DNA of 64,000 bases from Deroplatys truncata. Lineage: Eukaryota > Arthropoda > Insecta > Mantodea > Mantidae. The translations under genes and the position numbers were made by a program. The notes under the pieces are model-generated. The model made no database searches, was not told where the DNA came from, and was given only the letters and a program-made list of their open reading frames with translations. This document shows positions 34,590-45,851 of this stretch, piece after piece; the first letter of the stretch is position 1; the number at the start of each line of letters is the position of its first letter. The DNA lies in contig CM060977.1 of NCBI GenBank assembly GCA_030765065.1, positions 94,877,795-94,941,794 on the forward strand, given 5' to 3'.

Positions 34590-35000
34590 CGGTAGTGCAA
34601 AATTATACAGAATTCCATGCATATGAAGAAGAGTGTTCACAGGCTATTCCCCTCAAAAATTCAAAATATATATACATTTTATTGTCGTTTAAGTATAAAA
34701 AGAATATAGTACATAAATAAAAATCTCTGTAGTCATGTTTAAGAAAATCGAAGATTTAAACAAATCTTGGGGTGGGGAATTTTATTGAAAATCTTCTTGT
34801 CGCATCTTTAAATAAACTGAACCCAAAATCTGAATTTGGTATTTATCGTACATTTTTGGGCCATGCTGTTCACACATACACATACGAAGCTTTTTTCTAA
34901 AAGCGAATTTTTGGATTATGAGGATGGGACCACAATAAATGTACTTCCAAGAAATCTCGGAATGCCTACTTCCAAATACGTGCTAGAGAAAATAAAAGTA
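34590..35000 (-). repeat. R850 repeat, tail-truncated
   Basis: 'attcacaggctattcccct'-like start, 'ggaattttattgaaaatctt', 'gccatgctgttcacacatac', and a head region altered near 34,950-35,000. Confidence 0.7.
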
Positions 35001-35135
35001 TTTTTAAAAACCACAGCGGAGTGTGAGAATTGCTTAAGTTGTAAAGAAACACTCAAGTTATTTAAAATAACTTTTTTGTGGCATACCTTTTCCGAGGTAT
35101 TCGTGGTTAATGGTTCGAATTTTTTAATACTTAAG
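35001..35135 (+). repeat. R850 middle fragment, inverted relative to the preceding one
   Basis: 'aaagaaacactcaagttatt', 'ttttgtggcatac', 'ttccgaggtattcgtggtta' and 'ggttcgaattttttaatact' correspond to the middle of a plus copy. Confidence 0.5.
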
Positions 35136-35373
35136 CCCCTTGTAAACCATCAATTTCTTTTTTCAAATTCAATGATTTACAAGACTTCACAACATTTCTT
35201 GTCAAATTGCTTCCAACACTTGTGAAGTCTTTGAAAGTATTGAAAGCAAATAAGGACATGCTCTAAAGGATAAAATGTTTTACAATGATTTGATGGCTTT
35301 GGCCAATGAAATGCGTCTGTTTACAGTACGTCACGATATCTGCAACTTGACTGAAAGCGACAAGTAAACAAAA

Positions 35374-35509
35374 ATGGCCACCTGGGAGCTGATTAAGTTA
35401 TACGAAAACTGGCCTGTCCGTACGTCGTGAGTTTCGTGGATTACCACAAGATGAAAGCGAGAGTATATGAAGAAATTGTCAAGCAGGTTTTCGAAGTGTA
35501 CATATGCAT
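35374..35509 (+). pseudogene. MADF-like fragment
   Basis: ATG at 35,374 gives MATWELIKLYENWPV. After a one-base shift the next frame gives YHKMKARVYEEIVKQVFEVY. Together they resemble the N-terminal part of MADF/BESS-type DNA-binding domains (LI.LY….W…Y…R..A.EEI). Only about 45 codons; no downstream domain. MADF-like genes occur both as host genes and as partners in PIF/Harbinger transposons; neither is demonstrated here. Confidence 0.3.
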
Positions 35510-35695
35510 TAACTCAATGTTATATGGTGTAATCGTGTTATTTCCATTGCATTCTTTACTCGTAATGTGATTTAATGGTCTATAATACGTAAGGTGCTAT
35601 GTAATATTACATAGAGAAGAATACTTTTATTGCAAATTTTTATATTGTGCCACTAATAGTAATTTACTTCGCACGTGGTAAATTATCAATGTGCT

Positions 35696-35713
35696 CTGAA
35701 GAGGTTAAAGGTA
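35696..35713. repeat. Left target-site duplication of the 500-bp SINE
   Basis: CTGAAGAGGTTAAAGGTA, one or two mismatches from 36,208-36,225. Confidence 0.7.
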
Positions 35714-36207
35714 AAGGAACCATCACGGAGGGGCCCCTGGAACCGGGGCAGAGCACCGCACGCACGCCAGTCGGCCCTTTGTGCTTCCAACGTGACCCCT
35801 GGAAGGGAGGGATGAGGGGCGACCAGAACCGGTGCAAGAATGGACGGGATCTCTAACGTTTTCAGATATAACGCATGCGACGCCGCACGGTCCCTGCCCA
35901 CAAGCCATCAATCTCCAGGGTCTCTGAGGAGAGACTTGACTGAATGGAACCGCAGCGACGACAGGGAAGAAATTTTTACAGAGCGCAAGCCACCACCCAC
36001 CTCCCGAACACCGTGCCTGGTCCTATAACCCTGAAATAGATGACAAGGAAGATGAGGGGCAGGAGAGTCGTGGTGGAAGTTGAACCATCCCAGCATTCGG
36101 CTAGGGATCCGGGTAACCCACGGAAAACCCATGGGCCAGAGTCGGCGTTCGCCGAGGTTCAATCCCGGGAATGCGGGCCACAGACAACTGCCTGAGCCAT
36201 CGCGGTT
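35714..36207 (-). mobile_element. ~500-bp tRNA-type SINE
   Basis: Read on the minus strand it starts 'aaccgcgatggctcaggca' (box-A-like), then a box B-like GGGATTGAACC (36,157-36,167 region). The body has 'ccatgggttttccgtgggtt', 'gaatgctgggatggttca', and 'tagatttcagggtt'-type sequence, and it ends at the target duplication. The same body order is found at 52,440-52,955. An 18-bp near-perfect direct repeat flanks it. It has open frames only because it is GC-rich. Confidence 0.75.
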
Positions 36208-36225
36208 CTGAAGAGGTTAAGGGTG
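36208..36225. repeat. Right target-site duplication of the 500-bp SINE
   Basis: CTGAAGAGGTTAAGGGTG, pairs with 35,696-35,713. Confidence 0.7.
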
Positions 36226-36383
36226 ACAAAGAGACAACATGTAAATATACTTTTATGACATTGTCAAGTCTCGTTCAATTCTGTCAAATATTGAAAAACA
36301 TTTAACAACCTCTCTTCTAAACTTTTGAATTGAAAAATAAAGTTTCATGTACAAGAGGCTTTAGCCATTGTTTAAAAGTGTTG

Positions 36384-36550
36384 TCGACATTCATTTGTCT
36401 CTCGCGATGTCATGCAAGCAGTATGGAATTTTAAGGCCAATGTATAGTGTTCAGTATGTATGGAAAATAAAGTTTCTTAATAATATTTTGTTTGTTCACT
36501 AATAAATCGCAGAGGGCAGAGAAAGTCATATGAATGTAACAAAGCTTTAA
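36384..36550 (+). repeat. R850 subtype B tail
   Basis: 'tctctcgcgatgtcatgcaa', 'ggaattttaaggccaatgta', and the end 'gcagagaaagtcatatgaat'. About 50 bp of the tail module is missing. Confidence 0.8.
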
Positions 36551-36990
36551 ATGGATGTAGCGGTTACAGTTTATAAAGCATACTGCAGCTACAATTGCCG
36601 CATGCACACACTTGAGTAACACAAGTCCCGCCTTTGGTGCGTGTTAGATTAAGTAATCAAAAATCGATACCCGACCTTCGTGAGAAAGGGTGTGTATGTA
36701 GGTCAATGGGGCTCTTCATAATAATTTACAATTTTCGTACACACATTCACTCCCAGCGCTCCATATTTATCAAGCAATATTGATTTCCTATAGAGTGTCA
36801 TTTTTCCTTCCCATGCCAATTACACGCACTAAAGAAGTTACCTCCCCTTTACCTTTAAATAACACAACTTGCTAACGTTGAAATATTTGCTTTCGTTTAG
36901 ACGTAATGAAAGTTTACATTCCGTTAAAATTCTTTCATCCTTTGGATTGAAATATTAATCACGAGAGTTAGAATTCTACACTGAATACCT
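36551..36990. other. No recognised feature
   Basis: Unique-looking interval. Confidence 0.5.
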
Positions 36991-36991
36991 A

Positions 36992-37827
36992 CTTTTACTT
37001 TCTATACTGCTTATCCATTTTGAATAGAGTAAGTATTGCATTCCACCAAAAAATGTTATACAGAGACTTCATAGAAAATACACGTTTTGAGGTCCCCGCT
37101 TATAAAATAAGGATTTCAACTGAATGGTCCATACATGTGCGGATGAATGAATGATATAACTTATAAATGAAAAGTTGGATTTGGTATTTAAGTCGATTAT
37201 TTTCCAAACATATGACACGAAGATTTTCAAGAAAATTCCCAAGTCCAGCTACCCTTTACTTGGAATATTTTTAGAAATATTTGATTCCCCCAAAAAGGGC
37301 TACAACGATTTTGATTAAAATACATCATATAAAGAACATTTACATGACAAATATAATGTTTATCTTGAAATTTCTAGAAATAGCCTGTGAAGTCCTATGT
37401 TGAAAGGAATTTGTATAATCTTCTATAACTGGCAAACGTTAAGCAATAGAACAAAACGCATTGCACTATAAATGTATATCTCTTTAAAATAAAACTTTTA
37501 GCGGCATGAATCATTTGAGATTCGTTTAGTACCGTTATTAATAGTTAGAATTGTTCAATACTTTGTCATTCTTTTCAAGCCCTGTCGATTTTAAATTGTG
37601 TCTCACGATCGCATGGAATTTTAAGACCAGCATATAACGCCGAGTTCTAAAACATTGGACTATAGCTTTTGTGTCTATAACGAAATGTGTAATGTAGCTA
37701 TTTCCGGAAATGTTTATCTCGGTTAAAATGGAAAGATAAGAAAAACGTTAGTAAGAATAACTTGTGTACCTAATAATAAACAACAGAGGTAGAGAAACTG
37801 ATGTAAATGTAACGCAGAGAGTTTTAG
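36992..37827 (+). repeat. R850 subtype B full-length copy
   Basis: Head 'tactttctatactgcttatc' to tail 'agagaaactgatgtaaatgt' and AGAGAGTTTT. First of three copies in head-to-tail order. Confidence 0.85.
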
Positions 37828-38405
37828 AAAAAATGTCCGTGTATCTGTGAATATGTAACTCAGAAATGAAAAGTCGGTTTGATTAAAATACTATATTAAT
37901 GACATTTAACTGGCAAAAAAGATTATTTATCTTAAATTTTCTGAGAATAGCTTGTGAAGTGCTGTAATTTCGGAAGAAATTTGGTATAATTTTGTGTAAG
38001 CAATAGACAAACCGTACAACTCAAAAAAAAATTACATCTTTTTTTAAAATACACAACTTATTAGAAATAACATGACTGGTGGCAGAAGCCATTTCCGAGA
38101 TATGCGTTATTAATGGTTCGAATTGTTCAATACTTATCTTCTTTTTAAACCCTGTCGATATCCAGTTGTTTCTCGCGATGTCGTGGAAAGAGTAGCATTT
38201 TAAGGACAGCTTTTAGCGTCCAGTTCGTAAACATTTTCTTTGACTGATCCCTTTATATCTATAAAGAAATATATAATATAGCTGTTTCTACAAAGGTATA
38301 TCTAAAAATAAATTAAATACAAAAATAATCTTTCATAAGAATAGTTTATGTACTCACTAACAAACGATAGAGGGTAGAAAAAGTCGTGTGAATGTACACA
38401 AGACT
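37828..38405 (+). repeat. R850 subtype B copy with internal deletion
   Basis: Starts near the GT position ('gtccgtgtatctgtga'). At about 37,875 it jumps from 'gaaaagtcgg' to 'tttgattaaaatactata', losing roughly 150 bp. It ends 'agaaaaagtcgtgtgaatgt'. Confidence 0.8.
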
Positions 38406-38409
38406 ATAT

Positions 38410-38545
38410 CCCCCGGTTATGCAAGGGTCATGGAATTATTTCAAAGGCATCACATAGTGACCAGCTGTTAAAACATTTGACTATCACTTAAGCCTACTGT
38501 ATTCCCCTATTACCATTGTACCTATAAGGAAATATGTAATAATTG
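38410..38545 (+). repeat. R850 tail fragment, subtype A-like
   Basis: 'tatgcaagggtcatggaatt', 'gaccagctgttaaaacattt', 'cttaagcctactgtattccc'. Confidence 0.7.
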
Positions 38546-38820
38546 ATTCAATAATTCATTGATTGAAACTGAACGGTTATTTTGAAGACAACGTTTTGGA
38601 ACACATTCTTGAGTAATTGCAGGTCTTTTTTTTGAAGACAGAGCCAGTTGTCTCAAGCTTTCTTATCGCCGATAAAATTGTTGCCCTTGTTGGAACAAAG
38701 CACGTATCACTTTGTCTGACAATATGTTTTCACAAGAAAAACGCAGAAACTGAACTGAGAAATGCATGTTCGTTTATGACTGCAAAACTACAGACTGAAA
38801 TTTAGTTACTAACAGACTAA

Positions 38821-39102
38821 TACGAGGGTCATTTATAAAGCAACTTCCGTTTATTTTTTAAAAATTTACAGAATTTGTTTTACAATAGTTCGAAAGTACA
38901 CACACTAATTTATTTTTCCACATAGTTTCCAGCCACATTGAGAACTTGTAGCGTTTGACGAGCTTTGAAGTTCCACAATCGTAGAATTCTGCCGCCTGTG
39001 ACTGAAGCCAACAGGACGCTGGTTTTCAACTCTTCGCCATCGCAAAAGCGATTTTAGTCAAGCCACTTCAATATGCCACCACGTTTGTTTTGAATGACCC
39101 TT
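38821..39102 (-). mobile_element. mariner deletion derivative (282 bp)
   Basis: Left end TACGAGGGTCATTTATAAAG; right end 'gtttgttttgaatgaccctt', an imperfect inverse. The interior keeps only the C-terminal coding part on the minus strand (KARQTLQVLNVAGNYVEK, stop near 38,920). Most of the transposase is gone, so it could move only with enzyme supplied elsewhere. Confidence 0.7.
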
Positions 39103-39550
39103 CTCAATTTTAGTATGTTACAACATCTTTCGGTGTTCCATTGTGGCATTTCTCTCCAAGAATCCACTAGCAAAATAATTCCTCTTCTGTCACAGAAGAC
39201 AGCAGACACGAGTTTCCTGCCGGAAGGTGTTTGGCGACACTTTCTTTTTCCGGTGACCCAGTATGGCCCCAGTGCATTGATTGAAGCTTGGTTTAACAGG
39301 GGGCAAACCGCACTCTCCTAGGAGTGGGGGTAAACTTAACGAGTAGCTTAGGTGTAGTATCCAGATTCCGGATCTACGAGTCACCACCCGTGGGTGTTCG
39401 TGGTATGTGAGTGTTGACACCGACGTCTACAGTCACCTCCAAGAGTAGAAGCATTAGCCGTAGAAGCTATTCCGGGCACACCGCGCCAAGTGGTGGAGAC
39501 GCACTTTGGTGTAGCAGTCACCATATCCCAAGAACCCCCGTGACATTATC
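39103..39550. other. No recognised feature
   Basis: GC-richer, unique-looking. Open frames here overlap on both strands and match nothing known to me. Confidence 0.45.
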
Positions 39551-39551
39551 T

Positions 39552-39877
39552 TTTATGCATAGTATTTCAATAAAAATCGTTAGATATTTTTCAGAAAATA
39601 AAATATTTGAAAAATGTTATGTGTAAAGTGCAGTTTGTGGTGTTGGGATTTTCTTCAAAACCTTCGTGTCATACGTTTGAAATATACTGAACTTAAACGC
39701 CAGTTGGACGCTTATCAGAGTTTTCGTTTTTGAGTTATGATGTTCACAATCACACACAGCCACATACATATGGATATTTTTTCTAAAAATGTATTTTCAA
39801 AGCATGTATTTAATGTGAAATATCGATATAGAATCTTGGATGGAATGCCTACTTTGTACGTAGTACAGAAAATAAAT
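39552..39877 (-). repeat. R850 head fragment
   Basis: 'agtatttcaataaaaatcgt', 'gttttcgtttttgagttatg', and the end 'tactttgtacgtagtacaga'. Confidence 0.8.
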
Positions 39878-40564
39878 ATACCAATATCGATTCTCCCGAG
39901 TGACGGAATTAATTAAGCTCAATTATCTTTTAGACTGCAAAGCCTAAAAGTAGAACTTGTAATACAGCGCACATGATCTAAAAGCTTTCTGATTTCATTG
40001 TGACCAACTATGGTTTCAAGTCCAATTACATGGCAATTACTCTTTGTGTTTTCACATATTTAATAATTCGACATGGTTTGATTAGGTTTTAGTTTTCATC
40101 ATGACTTTTTAAATGATTAATTTCCCATGGCGCTCGCATTACCTTTTCATAGCACAAATCATCATAATTCAATGCATTGCAATTCATTATAGAGTTAACC
40201 TATACGTTATATTGGCAGCCTTCTTTGGTCTAAAACGCTATTCTTTTATGTAAGATAACCTACATAAGGATTAAATGGCTGAATTTATGAAATCAGAAGA
40301 AACTAAAATATAACTGAAACTACAGAAGTAGTACAAACTAACACTAGAACTTCTTGCACAAAAATTGCAGAAATCAATATGATATATCATTTAATCGCTT
40401 GATTGGATGTTGAAATATGACAGCTAGCGAATAAACACAACTAGACATCAGACATCTCGCTTTTATAACGTCATTTCCCTGTTTCAAGAGCCGCCTTGTA
40501 AACGGAATTTCTGTTAGTTTCAGGAATCAATAGAATATTATTGATATTTTACAAATTCCAGCGA
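39878..40564. other. No recognised feature
   Basis: AT-rich; no supported gene or repeat. Confidence 0.5.
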
Positions 40565-41254
40565 TATGTAAAAAATCTGATGTGTTACACACTCACATGA
40601 CTTTCTCTACTCTTGTACAAACTATTTTTACAAACGCTTATTCTCCATATGCTTCATGTTAATCGAGATGTTCATCTTATTGCTAATTTTCTTGTAAGTG
40701 CAAGGTGAGTATGGCAGGCTTTAAGCGATAGTCAAATCTTTTAAGAGCTAGTTGCTATGTGACGCAGTCCTTTGCATGTACAGTACATAAAAGCAATGAA
40801 TAACGAATTCCCTTTGAGAAAAAGTATAAGTATTGGAAAATTTAATGGAATAACAAGCAATATCCCGAAAATGGTTCACTCAACAAAAAATGTATATGAT
40901 ATAAACTGTGTATTTTAACGCGATCTACATTTTTGTGTAGTAAAATTTTGTCTATCTGTTAGGGTTTACCAGTTATACAAAAGTGTTCACAATGAAGAAT
41001 ACCTTTGGAGACATTCCCAGAAAATTCGAGATATACATATCATTGTTATGAAAATATCTTAAACATATGATATTTTAATCAAAATCGTTAGAGCTATTTT
41101 TGAGAAAATGAAAATTTTCGAAAAACGTTCCATGTAAAGGGTAATCAGAGGTGGGCAGATTTTCTTGAAAAACTTCGTATCGCATCTCTGGAAGATACTG
41201 AACCTAAATACCAAGTTTGGTGTTTATCCGACTGTTTGTTTCTGAGTTATGCTG

Positions 41255-41296
<42 letters not shown>

Positions 41297-41432
41297 GACA
41301 TGTTTCCAAAAATGCTTTTTTGGATTCAGGGGGTCTCTAAACATATATTTCCGGTGAAATCTCGGTATCGAATTTTTGGGTGGAATACAATACTTCCCCA
41401 ACTTACTATACGTAGTAGAAAAAGTAAAAATA
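40565..41432 (-). repeat. R850 subtype A full-length copy
   Basis: Begins AAAAATCTGATGTGTTACAC and ends ACTATACGTAGTAGAAAAAG plus TAAAAA. A clean example of both termini in about 865 bp. Contains the CA expansion at 41,257-41,289. Confidence 0.9.
41257..41289. repeat. (CA)n microsatellite inside R850
   Basis: Directly follows 'gagttatgctgtt', the canonical position. Confidence 0.95.
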
Positions 41433-42111
41433 GTACATGACACATATGTTAAAAGTGGTTTTATTTTCCTACTCGCAAAATAAAACCCTATTTTTACCCC
41501 TTGTCTCATAATCTACTACTGTTACTTTAAAGAGGGAGATTACAGGTTTGCAAACGTAATTACGTTTATACTGAGCGCCACGTTTCCAAGTAGATTTTAA
41601 CCACGTAAAAAGTATTTTATCTGGCACTACTTGCCTTAATTAGTTTTACTACTTACACCTGGATTTGTGGAAATTTTAATAATAGCATACACAACAATTT
41701 CAACTTTTCTTAGAGAATGATTACACCCACTAAAAGCGTAATCTTTTAAAGTCGCTGTGGTAAAAGACACACCGTTGTGAAAAGTGGAGATCTGACGTGA
41801 CTGCGAAAAATAATTATGAAGAATCCGGCACACAGGAGTCCTCCCACTCACAAGGAGAAAAACCCTTTGCTTTGCCAGTTCTCAACGTTAGCCAGCAATT
41901 TGTTGCTGTTTTCTGCATGGCATCGTCGCTTCCTGCTTCGTCGTAAGAATAATGTTGACGGCGAAACGATAAGCATCTCTACAATTTAAAATAAACCAGC
42001 TTTTATACGACTGTATTTCAAATGCTGCTTCCAATGGAGGGAGAGAATGTTCAAAATAAAAATACTTAAAATAGCAACAGCGCATCCCTCCCGAATTTTA
42101 TTTCTTATTTC
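41433..42111. other. No recognised feature
   Basis: Unique-looking interval between R850 blocks. Short open frames on the minus strand, no recognisable domain. Confidence 0.5.
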
Positions 42112-42112
42112 T

Positions 42113-42366
42113 CTTTTTACTTTCAGTGCTGCTTACCTATAGTAAGCATTCCATAAAAAAATTGGATATTGGAATTTCACCGGAAAATTACGTTTTGATA
42201 CTTCCTGAATCCAACAAAAATACTTTTAGAAAAAGGCAGTTGTGCGTGTGTGTGAAAACCAAAATTTAACAAAAAAGTAAGTTAAATGCCAAACCTGGTA
42301 TTTATGGTTTTGTATCTTACAAGGATGCGACACGAGAATCTTCAAGAAAATCCCTCTACTCCAACT
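42113..42366 (+). repeat. R850 head fragment, first unit of a tandem array
   Basis: Head 'ttactttcagtgctgcttac' through 'aatgccaaacctggtattta' to 'ccaactaccctttt', then directly a new head. Confidence 0.85.
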
Positions 42367-43227
42367 ACCCTTTTTACTTTTTACTTTCTCTGCTACATAT
42401 AGTAAGTAGGGGAAGTATTGTATTCCTCCCAAAAATTTGATACCGAGATTTCACCGGAAATATATGTTTTGAGATCCCCTGAGTAAAAAAAAGCATTTTT
42501 GGAAACATGTCCGTGTGTGTATGTATGTGTGTGTCTGTAAACAGCATAACTCAGAAACGAACAGTCAGATAAACACCAAACTTGGTATTTAGGTTCAGTA
42601 TCGTCCAGAGATGTGACACAAAGGTTTTCAAGAAAATCCCCCACCCCAGATTACCCTTTACATGGAAGTTTTTTCGAAAATTTTTATTTTCTCAAAAACT
42701 GCTGTAACGATTTTGATTAAAGTATCATACGTTTAAGACATTTTTATGACAAATAAAATGTATATCATGAATTTTCTGGGAATGTCCCCAAAAGTATACT
42801 TCATTTGAACGAATTTTGCATAACTGGTAAACCATAAGAGATAGACAAAAGTTTACTAGACAAAAAATGTAGATCGCGTTAAAGTACACAACTTATACCC
42901 TATACATTTTTTTATTGAGTGAACCATTTTTAAGATATTGCTTGTTATTCCCCTAGATTTTCCAATACTTATACTTTCTATTAAAGGGAATTCGTTAGTC
43001 ATTTTTTTTATGTCCTGGACATGCAAAGACAATGGAATGCTCCACATTGCAACCAGCTCTTAAAAGATTTGACTATCGCTTAAAGCCTACCGTATTCACC
43101 TCTGCACCTACAGGAAAATTAGCAATAACATTAACATCTCAATTAACTGAAGCATATGGAGAATAAGGTTTGTAAAAATAGTTTGTACAAGAGTAGAGAA
43201 AGTCATGTGAGTGTAACACTCAGATTT
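42367..43227 (+). repeat. R850 subtype A reference copy
   Basis: Full unit of 861 bp. Modules in order: head ACTTTCTCTGCTACATATAG with the near-palindrome CTACT…AGTAG; 'gataccgagatttcaccgga'; GT-rich 'gtgtgtatgtatgtgtgtgt'; 'aaacagcataactcagaaac'; 'accaaacttggtatttaggt'; 'accctttacatgg'; 'taacgattttgattaaagta'; 'cataactggtaaaccataag'; 'atgtcctggacatgcaaaga'; 'agctcttaaaagatttgact'; tail 'gagtagagaaagtcatgtga' and CAGATTTTTTT. No open frame of note on either strand. Confidence 0.9.
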
Positions 43228-44080
43228 TTTTACTTTATCTACTACGTATAGTAAGTAGGATTCCACTCAAAAATTCGATACCGAGATTTCACGGAAATAC
43301 ATGTTTTGAGGTCTCCTGAATCCAAAAAAAGCATTTTTGGAAACATGTCTGTGTGAGTGGCTCTGTGTCTGTGCGAGCGTGTGTCTGTGAACACAATAAG
43401 TCAGAAACAATAGTCGGATAAACACCAAACTTGGTATTTAGGTTCAGTATCTTCCAGAGATGCGACACGAAGGTTTTCAAGAAAATCCGCCTACCCCGGA
43501 TTACCCTTTAATGGAACTTTTTTCGAAAATTTTTATTTTCTCAAAAACTGCTCTAAGGATTTTGATTAAAGTATCATAAGTTTAAGACATTTTTATGGCA
43601 AATAAAATGTATATCTTGAATTTTGTGGGAATGTCTCCAAAAGTGTTCTTAATTGTGAACGACTTTTGCATAACTGGTAAAGCATAAGAGATAGACAAAA
43701 TGTTACTACACAAAAATGTAGATCGCGTTAAAATACACAATTTATGTCATATACATTTTTTATTGAGTGAACCATTTTCGATATATTGCTTGTTATTCCC
43801 CTAAATTTTCCAATAGTTATACTTTCTCTCAAAGGAGAGTTCGTTAGTCATTTTTTTATGTCCTGGACATGCAAAGAGAATGGAATGCGCCACATTGCAA
43901 CCAGCTCTTAAAAGATTTGACTATCGCTTAAAGCCTACCATATTCCCCTTGCACCTACAAGAAAATTAGCAATAGGATTAACATCTCAATTAACATGAAG
44001 CATATGGAGATTAAGCGTTTGGAAAAATTGTTTGTACAAGAGTAGGGAAGGTCATGTGAGTGTAACACATCAGATTTTTC
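43228..44080 (+). repeat. R850 subtype A copy, tandem with the preceding one
   Basis: Same modules, closely similar sequence. The GT position reads 'gtgagtggctctgtgtctgt'. The junction between units is CAGATTTTTTT joined to ACTTTATCTACTACG. Confidence 0.9.
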
Positions 44081-44090
44081 AGGGTGCTAA

Positions 44091-44098
44091 TGCAGCAG
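44091..44098. repeat. Possible left target duplication of LINE fragment
   Basis: TGCAGCAG, matched at 44,355-44,362. Short, so only suggestive. Confidence 0.45.
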
Positions 44099-44354
44099 TT
44101 CCCCACTGACATATGTTTACTCGGAATTGCCCTGTTGAATTCAACTATTTTAACGCACGAAGGGTTATTTGCACGCATCAAATACGGCGCGGTTGGGCCA
44201 CCTGGCATATTATTTGCTATTATTTTCCCTGTTGTTTATTACCATATCTTTGGAATGAATTCTGCAAATTGATTATGGGGTGGTATTCCCCTACAGTGGG
44301 GCGCTAATGACGACTACAGTTGTGCGCCCTAAAACCATACTACTACTACTCCCC
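44099..44354 (+). mobile_element. LINE 3'-end fragment
   Basis: Severely 5'-truncated. Carries a 3' stem-loop, GGGCGC (44,298-44,303) with GCGCCC (44,324-44,329), then 'taaaaccatactactactac'. The layout is the same as the end of the LINE at 15,178-16,668 (stem, short A-rich link, trinucleotide tail), so both likely belong to related LINEs. Confidence 0.7.
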
Positions 44355-44491
44355 TGCAGCAGAAAGAAATGTTTAAGAAGAGTCATCGTGAGCTTCGCAT
44401 TTATATAATATTTTAGTATAACTTTCTTATTTTTAGTCAATTTCGCATTTTATCGCATCTTTCATCATAAACACTAAAAAGTGGTGGCGAA

Positions 44492-45039
44492 TCTCCTCTT
44501 AGAGTATCCCCATTGAAAATCAAAAGGAAAGCCAATAAATTACCTTAGGAGTGAGTTTAGAACAGGATGTGATCTCTTCTGTATCTGGTACCCACCTGTT
44601 CGCCCCTTTTAGGTGTTTTACTTATATAGGCGAATCGCTTCAGGAACACAACAAACGTAGCCATTTTTCGACAATTCACATGCAAAGTGGGTACTGCCAA
44701 CCTACATAAAGAGTGAAATGCGCTAAATATGCGATGTGCTGTTGTTTCTGCGAACGTGAATCATTCGAGTTTTAGACGCAGATCCCTCGGCTACGCTCTG
44801 TCGGTCTCTTCGCAACTTGCTACACTCCTCTCCTAAAAAACATCCATCGGCTACGCTTTGAGGCTGAGGGCCCTCAATCTCTCGGCTACGCCTTAAGGCT
44901 GAGTTTCTTACCGGCTTTGGGGGCATTAGTTATTCATAGTTGCCAGCATTGCGTTAGAGCAAGCGTATGATATAGAGTTACATCTGTTGGACTTATAACA
45001 CATCATTTTCATCGCTGTGGGGGATACTCTAAGAGGAGA
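44492..45039. mobile_element. Short non-autonomous TIR element
   Basis: A perfect 20-bp inverted repeat, TCTCCTCTTAGAGTATCCCC (44,492-44,511) against 45,020-45,039, 548 bp apart end to end. The interior is GC-richer and contains three near-copies of TCGGCTACGC (44,787, 44,847, 44,882), two of them followed by 'TTGAGGCTGAG'-like sequence. No coding potential. Target duplication not clear, so the superfamily is open. Confidence 0.65.
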
Positions 45040-45697
45040 ATGTCGAAAGTGGTTTCTAGGCGGTGAGAATTGAAAATACTATAGCTGAAGGTTTTATTAG
45101 GGTATCAGGCTATATTGCATTTGCTTAAAGTCACCATCTCTGCAGATGTTTTATAATTATTAAAGGCTGCAATCGTTAGAAAGTAATTGAATGTAATTTT
45201 CTATTCAGATATATTGGGGATTACATATTACGAATTACTTAGGTTCAGAACAGATGAGACAAAGCAGATATCTGCTGTGTCTTACTTGTGAAAACCGTCT
45301 TGCCAGAAGACGGTCGATAAACCTGTCTGCATGTGACCGAGTCTAGCTGTACGTAGTTTTATAGCGCTTTTTCGGTTCTTGATTTATAGCTTGGAGAACT
45401 AGTTTCTTTTAATGGATATTGCAAAGATGTTGAAAAACGGTCCTTGTCGCCATGTTGTGTAACGTGCCCCGCATCTGTGACTTCCAAAACTAGGCTACAA
45501 ATGTGAACAGTTCGTAAGGAATTATTTTTCACTCCGTTGTCCTATAACCTAAAGCAGGGGTTCCCAAACTTTTCAGACACATATCTCTCTTAATCTACAG
45601 TTTATTTCGGGGGCGCCTACAATACGAACCACAAAAAAAAATCGTTAAAACAAATCCACGAACTGTTGAATTTATATTAGATTATAGGGTTTTAAAG
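45040..45697. other. No recognised feature
   Basis: Unique-looking interval. Confidence 0.5.
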
Positions 45698-45849
45698 ACT
45701 GCCTCTAATCTGGTGGTTAGTATTCTAGCCTTAAAATTCAGAGGTTCCGGGTTCGATTCTCGCCTCGAGGGCGGGAGGCTTTCTTTAGCCAGGTTAATTT
45801 CCCATTCTCCCTAGAGTATGGAAGTATAAATCTCTGTGTGAATTTAATG
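45698..45849 (+). mobile_element. tRNA-type SINE fragment
   Basis: Box A-like CTGGTGGTTAGTATTC (about 45,710) and box B GGTTCGATTCT (45,750-45,760), then a body 'tagccaggttaatttcccat'. Different from the other two SINE types. Cut at the right by the mariner that follows. Confidence 0.6.
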
Positions 45850-45851
45850 TA

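Noticed and set aside
35647-36162. Overlapping open frames on both strands
   Set aside because: GC-rich SINE body; the frames are not conserved in the other copies.
42113-44080. CRISPR-like array
   Set aside because: The repeats are ~850-bp adjacent units with no spacers, in a eukaryotic context.
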